Positions 1 through 4,958 of a stretch of DNA of 7,188 bases are shown in pieces (positions within the stretch are counted from its first letter, which is position 1; the number at the start of each line of letters is the position of its first letter). Origin of the DNA: Chloroflexota bacterium. Its GTDB lineage: Bacteria > Chloroflexota > Dehalococcoidia > SM23-28-2. The position numbers were made by a program, and so were the translations under genes. The stretch covers positions 1-7,188 of the forward strand of contig JAUYDU010000559.1 in assembly GCA_030691665.1 (NCBI GenBank), given 5' to 3'. Under the pieces are notes generated by a model. The model did no database searches. It was not told the origin of the DNA and saw only the letters and a program-made list of their open reading frames with translations.

Positions 1-9
1 AGGGCACGT

Positions 10-681
10 TCATTTCTCCCTCAACAGCCCCAGTCTAACCGCCTGGGCCGCAGCCTCGGAGCGCCGGGATAGGCCCAGCTTGTCCAGGATGCGGATCACG
101 TGATTGCGGGCGGTGTAGGGGCTGACAAACAGCCTGGCCGCTATCTCCTTATTGGTACAGCCCTCCGCTATGAGCAGCATAACCTCCTTCTCCCGCTCCG
201 AGAGGACGTCCTCGGGCCCATAGGGCGCCCTGCTCAGCTCGGCCAGGCGCTGGATGACATCTCGGGTGACGCTGGGGGCCAGGATGGACTCGCCGCGGCC
301 CACGGCGCGGATGGCCTCCACCAGTTGCGCGTGGCCGACGTTCTTGGTCAAGAAAGCCGTGGCCCCGGCCATGACGGATGACAGGACCGACTCCCGCTCA
401 CCGTACGAGGTGAACATTATGACCTGGGTATCGGGCAGCTCGCTGCGGATCTGGCGGCAGGCATCGATGCCGCTGGCGTCGCCGCCTTGGCCCATGCGGA
501 TGTCCATCAGCACCACATCCGGATGCAGGGCCTGGACCTTGGCCAGGGACTCCTGGGCGCTCGCCGCCTCGCCGACGACCTCCAGCCCCTCTTCGTCCTC
601 CAGCACCGCTCGCAGGCCGGTGCGCACGACGGCGTGGTCGTCCACGATGAGGATTCTCAGCGGCTTCGGTTGCTCGCTCAT
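10..681 (-). CDS. NarL/FixJ-family response regulator (REC + LuxR-type HTH)
   Basis: This 223-residue cytoplasmic transcription factor should be phosphorylated by the sensor kinase encoded just upstream. The receiver domain covers about residues 7-125: acidic pair D14/D15, phospho-acceptor D60 in the VVLMDIRM strand, switch residue T91 and conserved K113. A LuxR/GerE DNA-binding domain follows at about 157-220, with LSEREKEVMLLIAEG, the TNKEIAARLFVS helix-turn and a recognition helix near YTARNHVIRIL. The loop after D60 carries a short Gly/Asp insertion (GQGGDAS), which is common in this subfamily. The ATG lies 9 bp after the kinase stop and has no strong Shine-Dalgarno, so translation is probably coupled to the kinase. 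Length and all key residues are normal for the family. Target genes cannot be read from the sequence; the neighbouring membrane-protein genes are only candidates. Confidence 0.96.
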   Translation of the reverse strand: MSEQPKPLRILIVDDHAVVRTGLRAVLEDEEGLEVVGEAASAQESLAKVQALHPDVVLMDIRMGQGGDASGIDACRQIRSELPDTQVIMFTSYGERESVLSSVMAGATAFLTKNVGHAQLVEAIRAVGRGESILAPSVTRDVIQRLAELSRAPYGPEDVLSEREKEVMLLIAEGCTNKEIAARLFVSPYTARNHVIRILDKLGLSRRSEAAAQAVRLGLLREK

Positions 682-690
682 GCCGGTAGC

Positions 691-1989
691 CTATTCTGCA
701 ATTGGCAACGTTACACGCAGCGATGCGCCCTGCCCTGGTGCACTCGTTATCTCCACCTGCCCTCCCAGTTCGCCGACACGCTGGCGAATGTTGCGCAGCC
801 CGCGGCCGCCAGTAGACGCCGAGTCGACGCTGAAGCCGCGGCCGTTGTCCCGGACCTCCAGGGAGACCGAGTCGTTGCTGAAGGCCAGGTGGACATCGAT
901 ACTGGAGGCCTCCGCGTGCCGATACACGTTGGCCAGCGCCTCCTGGGCGATGCGATACAGGGAGCTGCCAACTGCCAGCGGCACCTTCCTTTCCTCTCCT
1001 TCCACTTGCAACCGAACGGGGAGGCTGGAGACGGTGCTAAACTCCTGAATCTGACTGCGAATGGTGGCGGACAGGCCGGCGTCTCCTGCAAGAAGCGGTT
1101 TGAGGTCGAAGATATAGTGCCGCACCTCCAGCAGCGTCTCTTTGGCGAGGCCGACGAGCTTGCCCAACCGCTCTCCCAGCTTCTGGTCGCTCTTGGCCAC
1201 CTCTGCCGCCTTCTCCAGGTTGAGGGACAGCATGTATATGGACTGGGCGATGCCGTCGTGGATCTCGCGGGCGATGCGGCTGCGTTCTTCCTGGGCGGCC
1301 AGCTCCTCCCGCTCCCCCTGGAGGCGGACGTTCTCCGCCAGCGCCTGCTCGGCCCGCTCCCGTTGTTCGCTTAGGCGGCGGGTGAGTTGCGATAAGTACT
1401 GGACCACAACCACCACCAGCAGCGGCGTGATGAGGATGCCAGCCAGGCTGCTGGCATCCTCGCGCAGCCAGGGGCCGTCGGTTCCTTGGCCGGCGGTGGA
1501 GATAACCGCGAGGTAGGCCGCGAAGAAGCCCAGCAGGAGGACAGCGGCCCGCCGCCAGCCCAGCAGGAAAGCCGGCACCAGCAGCGACGAGACAGCGTAG
1601 TGATAGTAGGGGGTGCGCCAACCGCCGCTGAAGTAGAGGACGGCCAACACCGTGGCCATATCGACGAGGCCCAGGGCGATTAAGTCGTCGCGAGGCCCCC
1701 CACGAGGGCCGACGGCCCTTCGCACGCGCGGCCGGAGGAGGGGCACGTAAAGGGTGGCAGCCAGGTTCTGGGCGAAGGTCAGCCCCAGCAGGAGCGGCTC
1801 GTGGCGGGTGTTATCGTGGGGCAGATCGCCGAAAGCGACCAGGACCAGGGCGATGGCCCAGGCGCCCCAGCGTACGGCGAAGAGAAAGGGCAGCACGCCG
1901 GTAAGCCCCTCGCGTCCAGCCTCAGCCCCGGCCTCCGGCCTGCGATGCGGGTTGCGTCCTTTCGATACCTGACGGCGGGCAGCTTCCAT
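691..1989 (-). CDS. Membrane sensor histidine kinase, HisKA_3 (NarL/DesK-like) type
   Basis: This 432-residue kinase is the partner of the response regulator directly downstream. About six hydrophobic segments (roughly residues 34-54, 66-85, 104-121, 128-144, 147-165 and 183-200) form a membrane sensor with no large extracytoplasmic domain, so the signal is probably sensed in or near the membrane. A charged, Glu/Arg-rich helix (about 201-236) looks like a coiled-coil linker. The HisKA_3 dimerisation helix holds the phospho-acceptor H244 in SRIAREIHDGIAQ. The HATPase_c domain has the N box around N354 (AQEALANVYRHAEA), the G1 box D381-NGRGF and the G2 box GGRGLRNIRQR at about 394-403. All catalytic boxes are intact. 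The ligand is unknown. The start is uncertain: the ATG at 1989 has no Shine-Dalgarno, and residues 1-31 are Arg-rich and hydrophilic. A GTG at codon 32 (1896) is preceded by GAGGGG at 9 nt and would still keep every membrane helix. Confidence 0.95.
   Translation of the reverse strand: MEAARRQVSKGRNPHRRPEAGAEAGREGLTGVLPFLFAVRWGAWAIALVLVAFGDLPHDNTRHEPLLLGLTFAQNLAATLYVPLLRPRVRRAVGPRGGPRDDLIALGLVDMATVLAVLYFSGGWRTPYYHYAVSSLLVPAFLLGWRRAAVLLLGFFAAYLAVISTAGQGTDGPWLREDASSLAGILITPLLVVVVVQYLSQLTRRLSEQRERAEQALAENVRLQGEREELAAQEERSRIAREIHDGIAQSIYMLSLNLEKAAEVAKSDQKLGERLGKLVGLAKETLLEVRHYIFDLKPLLAGDAGLSATIRSQIQEFSTVSSLPVRLQVEGEERKVPLAVGSSLYRIAQEALANVYRHAEASSIDVHLAFSNDSVSLEVRDNGRGFSVDSASTGGRGLRNIRQRVGELGGQVEITSAPGQGASLRVTLPIAE
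1906..1911 (-). promoter_or_regulatory. Possible internal Shine-Dalgarno for the kinase (GAGGGG)
   Basis: On the minus strand GAGGGG sits 9 nt before a GTG whose first base is 1896 (codon 32 of the long kinase frame). No comparable purine-rich site precedes the upstream ATG at 1989. This supports the shorter 401-residue kinase as an alternative. Leaderless translation from the ATG is the competing possibility. Confidence 0.4.
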
Positions 1990-1992
1990 GAT

Positions 1993-2002
1993 CTAGCGCT
2001 AG
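1993..2002. promoter_or_regulatory. 10-bp perfect palindrome CTAGCGCTAG, possible operator
   Basis: CTAGCGCTAG is its own reverse complement. It lies 2 bp downstream of the predicted -10 box of the kinase promoter (2004-2009), over the expected transcription start, and ends 3 bp before the kinase ATG. That position suits a repressor or autoregulatory site. The binding role is inferred from position alone; a 10-bp palindrome can arise by chance. Confidence 0.35.
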
Positions 2003-2003
2003 C

Positions 2004-2033
2004 ACTTTAGCAGTTCTGGCACACATTGGTCAA
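2004..2033 (-). promoter_or_regulatory. Predicted sigma-70-type promoter for the kinase/regulator pair
   Basis: Read on the minus strand, a -35 box TTGACC (2033-2028, 5/6 to consensus) is followed by an 18-bp spacer and a -10 box TAAAGT (2009-2004, 4/6). TGC directly before the -10 makes it an extended -10 element. Transcription would start near 1997, only about 8 nt before the kinase ATG at 1989. This implies a nearly leaderless mRNA if that ATG is used, or a leader of about 100 nt if the GTG at 1896 is the true start. Confidence 0.6.
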
Positions 2034-2094
2034 ACGCCTTCTTTCAGGGCCACCGTCGCCGCGAACAGGTCCGGCGCATCGGCGTATTCATTTC

Positions 2095-2697
2095 TTAGAG
2101 GTCTGCACCAAGCGCGGTCATCTCGCCAACGACGACGACTCCGGCTGCTTTGTCGAGCAGGGTTTGCCTTTTCCGGTCCCAGATCATCCAGAGGTGAGTC
2201 AGAAGGCCCAGGACAAACAGCGCCGCCGAGGTGTAGAGGACGGCGAGGTCTACGGCATTGAGTCCCTCTGGCGCATCGCTGAATCCCGAGATAGCCAGCA
2301 GGAGCGCAGAGAAAACGAAAACGACAGCGACGAATGCCCGTGCGGCCGCCTTCACCACACTCGGAGGTCTCCCCGTCCTGGCATTGACAATCCGGATGCC
2401 CACCGCCTTCATGCCGAGCGACTGCCCGCGCGCCCAGAAGAGGGTGAAGTAGCCGATCAGAAAGGCAGCCACTATCGGAATCCAGAACAAATCCTGGACT
2501 GAGGTGCGATGTACTTCGCCGCTGTCTCCACCTCCACCGCCGACTCCAAAGCCGACGGCCGTCAAAGCCAAGCCCAAGACCCACAGGAGAACCCAATCGG
2601 TTGCGAAGCCCCCGAAGCGCCGCCAGAAGCCGGCATAAGGTGCAAACTGCGTTCCGTCCGGCGTGACGTATTCTGAGCTTCGCTGGTTGGCAGCCAC
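2095..2697 (-). CDS. RDD family membrane protein (second of an adjacent pair)
   Basis: This 200-residue integral membrane protein has the RDD signature in order. Arginines R26/R27 and Asp D34 lie in YAGFWRRFGGFATDWV, at the start of the first membrane helix. GQSLGMKAVGIRIVNARTG follows at about 91-109, and the C-terminal WDRKRQTLLDKAAGVVVV at about 173-190. Hydrophobic helices lie near 33-52, 70-88, 121-138 and 150-172, with a glycine-rich loop (VGGGGGDSG) at about 52-60. RDD proteins are mostly uncharacterised; some have been linked to ion (Na+/H+) transport, but nothing here fixes a substrate. The start is GTG at 2697, chosen because AAAGGAGG stands 5 nt upstream. The gene begins 57 bp after the other RDD gene and has the same ribosome-binding stretch, AAAGGAGGACATC, suggesting duplication or co-translation. 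It ends with TAA, 105 bp before the kinase ATG. Confidence 0.93.
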   Translation of the reverse strand: MAANQRSSEYVTPDGTQFAPYAGFWRRFGGFATDWVLLWVLGLALTAVGFGVGGGGGDSGEVHRTSVQDLFWIPIVAAFLIGYFTLFWARGQSLGMKAVGIRIVNARTGRPPSVVKAAARAFVAVVFVFSALLLAISGFSDAPEGLNAVDLAVLYTSAALFVLGLLTHLWMIWDRKRQTLLDKAAGVVVVGEMTALGADL

Positions 2698-2702
2698 GAT
2701 GT

Positions 2703-2708
2703 CCTCCT
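2703..2708 (-). promoter_or_regulatory. Shine-Dalgarno AGGAGG of the second RDD gene
   Basis: AGGAGG lies 5 nt before a GTG start on the minus strand. It decides the start, since GTG would otherwise be passed over. The 13-nt string AAAGGAGGACATC is identical to that before the first RDD gene (3400-3412). Confidence 0.85.
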
Positions 2709-2754
2709 TTCCTTCCTACTGGCCATCAGTCGGCGCTGGCGATGGATACCCATT

Positions 2755-3399
2755 TCAGCTCCGTGCCTCCTCTTGCGTAGGACCACGGACAACATAGGTG
2801 CCCACAATCCAGTCATAGAGAGCTCTGCCCCTAAACAGCACAGCGATAGCGTTGATCCCTATCCATGCCCCCCCGGCCAGCCCTGCAACTATGACTGGCC
2901 AAGCTTCATGCCCCGTTGCTGCCCCCGCGCTAAGAGCTCCAGGCGCCCGCTCATATTCCCCAGGTGGCCAAACGTCAAGCCCCGTCGCTACTGCTCCCGC
3001 AGCTATCATGACTGCGAAAACGGCGGGCAACGAGGAAGCGGCGGTGCGCACCAGGTATTGCCGCCACGTTGGCCGGGAACCGTCACGCCGCGTCATGCGT
3101 AGCCCGAGCGCGGCTTTGCCTGTGCTCTCCCCCGCGCGTACCAGAAATAGGAACTCACACAGGGCGGGGGCAGCGATTCCCCAGGCTAGCACTGCTAATA
3201 GGGGAGGCCAGTCGGCTTCGCACGAACGCCCCTCAATGCACAGCCATTCAGATAGCACCCAAAACAACCCCCCGACCAGCCATAATGGAACAGCCAGCGA
3301 CCCGACGACGAGAACGTCGATGAACAGCGCTACGGCTCGTCGCCCGGCAAGCGCGAGGTCAGGCGCCTTGGCAGCGGCCTGCCCTTCGGTAGTCGCCAT
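2755..3399 (-). CDS. RDD family membrane protein (first of an adjacent pair)
   Basis: This 214-residue membrane protein begins at the ATG at 3399, preceded by AAAGGAGGACATC (AGGAGG 5 nt upstream). The reading frame stays open for 31 more codons upstream, but that part has no better ribosome site and is not hydrophobic. The RDD signature is complete: R20/R21 and D28 in LAGRRAVALFIDVLVVG, then GESTGKAALGLRMTRRDGSRP at about 90-110, and a C-terminal GRALYDWIVGTYVV at about 191-204. Hydrophobic helices fall near 24-50, 65-87, 120-140 and 167-189. The loop at about 141-166 (WPPGEYERAPG and onward) is long and probably extracytoplasmic, and three cysteines (54, 60, 81) lie in or near the first loop. 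Codon choice looks less biased to G/C third positions than in the kinase or the 605-residue gene. Function beyond membership of the RDD family is unknown. It is the first gene of a leftward set and diverges from the YjdF-like gene. Confidence 0.93.
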   Translation of the reverse strand: MATTEGQAAAKAPDLALAGRRAVALFIDVLVVGSLAVPLWLVGGLFWVLSEWLCIEGRSCEADWPPLLAVLAWGIAAPALCEFLFLVRAGESTGKAALGLRMTRRDGSRPTWRQYLVRTAASSLPAVFAVMIAAGAVATGLDVWPPGEYERAPGALSAGAATGHEAWPVIVAGLAGGAWIGINAIAVLFRGRALYDWIVGTYVVRGPTQEEARS

Positions 3400-3575
3400 G
3401 ATGTCCTCCTTTGTCCTTCTGGCCTCCATGCTAGCCCTCCTTAGAACGCTTGCCATGGTGCAGACGCACCTATTGCTGGCTGACAAAAGCACCCAGGGAA
3501 ATTGGGGCAGGTGAACCTATGGGCGCCTCCAGGCAGGCCTTACAATGGGCTCAGTTGAACAGGAAAGGAGGCGCC
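3400..3575. promoter_or_regulatory. Divergent intergenic region between the RDD and YjdF-like genes
   Basis: These 176 bp must hold promoters for the leftward RDD gene and the rightward YjdF-like gene. They contain copy 1 of the 70-bp repeat (3457-3526). A possible rightward -10, TACAAT, lies at 3541-3546, but no matching -35 stands 16-18 bp upstream. The rightward ribosome site (AAAGGAGG just before GCGCC) lies immediately before the ATG at 3576. No convincing leftward sigma-70 promoter was found; TTGTCA on the minus strand (inside the repeat, about 3486-3481) lacks a good -10 partner. Confidence 0.5.
3457..3526 (+). repeat. 70-bp direct repeat, copy 1
   Basis: Copy 1 matches 4331-4400 at 65 of 70 positions without gaps. 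The first 37 bp (3457-3493) are identical; differences are at 3494, 3496, 3511, 3520 and 3522. It opens with the perfect hairpin GGTGC-AGAC-GCACC (3457-3470), and a second GCACC at 3489-3493 could compete for the same GGTGC arm. Similarity ends sharply on the left and fades on the right: about 17 of the next 32 bases still match. It starts 119 bp before the ATG of the YjdF-like gene. Confidence 0.93.
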
Positions 3576-4292
3576 ATGCGAGCACTTGCCGTCTTGAACG
3601 TAGCCATCAAGGTCGCTCTCGTCGCGGCAATTGTGTTCATGTTTACCCACCCGGATCTGCCGCAGTTCGAAAACAAATCGCTAACCCTGAGAGCGGTGCT
3701 GTACCCGCTGTTCTCTTTGATGGTCGCGGCGGGCTACTACCTGAAGGGAATGAGGGGCGATTACCCCCACCTCCTGGACATCCTGTGGAGCTTCACCTTC
3801 ACCTTCGACATCGTCAGCAACGACGCCCACCTCTACGGCTCCTACGCTAACTACGACGACCTGATCCACTTCATCAACGCCCTACCCTTCATGTTCGTAC
3901 TCGTCGGCCTCCTCCTCTCGCTGGAGCGGCTCAATAGGTTCAGGCTGGGGTACGGCGGAATAATCCTCGTGGCCCTCACCGCCTTTATCGCCTTCCATGC
4001 CATTTGGGAGATGTACGAGCACAGCATGGACCGCTTCTTGGGCACTAACCTTCAGCCCGGCGGCATGGTCGAGGCCACCGACAACAACTTCTTCGCCATC
4101 GTCGGCGCGCTGCTGGCCGTGGCCATCCTGTACTACTGGCGCAAGGCAAGATCATTCGAGGTCTGCCTCCTCTCCCCGACAAGTGGTTATCTTGGGCAAC
4201 TGCTTGTGCGCCAAGGGGCGAGGTCGCAGATCGAGCCTCCGGGAAGGGCTCAGGCGAGCGAGGAATTTCAGATCGCGGATCAGGACAGATGA
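3576..4292 (+). CDS. YjdF/DUF2238-like integral membrane protein
   Basis: This 238-residue protein starts at the ATG preceded by AAAGGAGG. The frame extends 42 codons upstream, but that part runs through the 70-bp repeat and is not membrane-like. About six hydrophobic helices fall near 8-24, 41-57, 66-80, 98-115, 127-147 and 171-188. Polar signatures typical of this family of small membrane proteins are NYDDLIHF (D94, D95, H98), WEMYEHSMD (W144, E145, E148, D152) and EATDNNFFAIVGAL (D169). The acidic and His residues at helix ends could bind a metal or proton, but no function is established. Residues after about 192 (SFEVCLLS onward) are hydrophilic, unlike the family, and have visibly weaker G/C third-position bias. 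The native end may therefore lie near 4151, with the tail acquired by read-through. Family assignment is by motif recollection; the six-helix architecture is secure. Confidence 0.75.
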   Translation: MRALAVLNVAIKVALVAAIVFMFTHPDLPQFENKSLTLRAVLYPLFSLMVAAGYYLKGMRGDYPHLLDILWSFTFTFDIVSNDAHLYGSYANYDDLIHFINALPFMFVLVGLLLSLERLNRFRLGYGGIILVALTAFIAFHAIWEMYEHSMDRFLGTNLQPGGMVEATDNNFFAIVGALLAVAILYYWRKARSFEVCLLSPTSGYLGQLLVRQGARSQIEPPGRAQASEEFQIADQDR

Positions 4293-4458
4293 CATGACAG
4301 CCGTCGGCCTGAAGCGGGGGCGCCAGCAACGGTGCAGACGCACCTATTGCTGGCTGACAAAAGCACCAATGGAAATTGGGGCAGATGAACCTAGGAGCGC
4401 TTCTGGACAGCGTCTACGCTGAAGCCAGTGGAAGAACAGTGGAAAAGGGGAAGCTACC
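4293..4458 (+). promoter_or_regulatory. Intergenic leader upstream of the NTF2-like gene
   Basis: These 166 bp contain copy 2 of the 70-bp repeat and, just before the next ATG, a purine-rich ribosome site (AAAAGGGGAAG). No good sigma-70 -35/-10 pair and no T-run terminator for the preceding gene were seen. The conserved repeat is the best candidate for carrying the promoter or a leader RNA. Confidence 0.45.
4331..4400 (+). repeat. 70-bp direct repeat, copy 2
   Basis: Copy 2 is 874 bp downstream of copy 1 (65/70 identical) and starts 128 bp before the ATG at 4459. It keeps the GGTGC-AGAC-GCACC hairpin (4331-4344). In this copy CCAAT-GGAA-ATTGG (4366-4379) forms a perfect 5-bp stem with a GGAA loop. 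In copy 1 two of those five pairs are lost, although a different CCCA/TGGG pairing remains possible there. Confidence 0.93.
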
Positions 4459-4923
4459 ATGGCGAAAATATGGCTGTATGGTGCGGTGACCTTTGTAATA
4501 GCGCTGGTAGTGGGAGGCATAGCTGTTGCCCTCGTGACGGGCCGTGGGGGTACTGAGCTTCTCCCTTCGGACTCGCCCGAAGGAGCTGTCCAACGCTATC
4601 TGCTAGCCATGAAAGACGAGGAATACCGGGAGGCTTACGACTACCTGAGCAGCGATTTGCAGCGGGAGTGCTCCTACGACTATTTCTTGAAGGGCGCTTC
4701 TTACACAGAAATCGGGGAAGGTCAGGTGACCCTGGAAAGCGTCCGAACCGTGGACGGCAGGACACAGGTCAAGGTACGGATCACGGTGTTCGAGCCCGGT
4801 GGCCCCCTTGGCGCTTCTGAATACTCGTACGACTGGACCTTCCATTTGAAGCTGGAAGAAGGCCAGTGGCGGTTAGTAAGCATGCCTGAGATGCCCTGGC
4901 CCGTGCCGTGCCCGCCGTACTAG
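4459..4923 (+). CDS. Small membrane-anchored protein, probable NTF2-like (DUF4878-like) fold
   Basis: This 154-residue protein has one N-terminal hydrophobic segment (about 5-27), which works as a signal anchor, followed by a soluble domain outside the membrane. There is no lipobox cysteine. The soluble part reads SPEGAVQRYLLAMKDEEYREAYDYLS at about 39-64: a helix pair with a conserved Tyr/Ala pattern typical of SnoaL/NTF2-like or DUF4878 domains. It is followed by Cys72 and by alternating strands (VTLESVRTVDG, TQVKVRITVFEPG, YSYDWTFHLKLEEGQWRLVSMP). The WRLVSMP ending is the usual last strand of such folds. The domain is likely a small ligand- or peptide-binding module with no visible catalytic residues. 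The ATG follows AAAAGGGGAAGCTACC. The gene lies 35 bp before the 605-residue membrane gene and is probably co-transcribed with it. Fold assignment is inference. Confidence 0.75.
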   Translation: MAKIWLYGAVTFVIALVVGGIAVALVTGRGGTELLPSDSPEGAVQRYLLAMKDEEYREAYDYLSSDLQRECSYDYFLKGASYTEIGEGQVTLESVRTVDGRTQVKVRITVFEPGGPLGASEYSYDWTFHLKLEEGQWRLVSMPEMPWPVPCPPY

Positions 4924-4924
4924 C

Positions 4925-4946
4925 GCCGGCTGTGAGCCGGCTGTGA
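4925..4946 (+). repeat. 11-bp tandem duplication that also forms a hairpin
   Basis: GCCGGCTGTGA occurs twice in a row. Because GCCGGC is self-complementary, the two copies form a 6-bp stem with a TGTGA loop (4925-4941). It lies 1 bp after the TAG stop of the NTF2-like gene and directly before the GGAGG ribosome site (4947-4951) of the next gene. There is no T-run, so it is not a standard terminator. It could modulate translation of the downstream gene or be simple slippage. Confidence 0.8.
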
Positions 4947-4958
4947 GGAGGTACTGCC

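Noticed and set aside
254..1374. Long plus-strand open frames opposite the regulator and kinase genes
   Set aside because: They mirror the two-component genes, have no ribosome sites or recognisable domains, and their length is explained by high GC content.
3457..3526. Known riboswitch (TPP, cobalamin, SAM or c-di-GMP class)
   Set aside because: Short fragments such as GGCTGA and GAACCT recall the TPP consensus, but the order, spacing and core boxes do not fit, and the downstream genes are not thiamine or cofactor genes.
3450..3575. N-terminal extension of the YjdF-like protein through the repeat (reads CRRTYCWLTKAP), and the similar peptide in copy 2
   Set aside because: Several differences between the copies are synonymous in this frame, but others are not. 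In copy 2 the frame stops soon after the repeat and does not join a gene, and a strong ribosome site precedes the internal ATG at 3576.
4925..4941. Rho-independent terminator after the NTF2-like gene
   Set aside because: The stem is followed by GGAGG and a start codon, not by a T-run.
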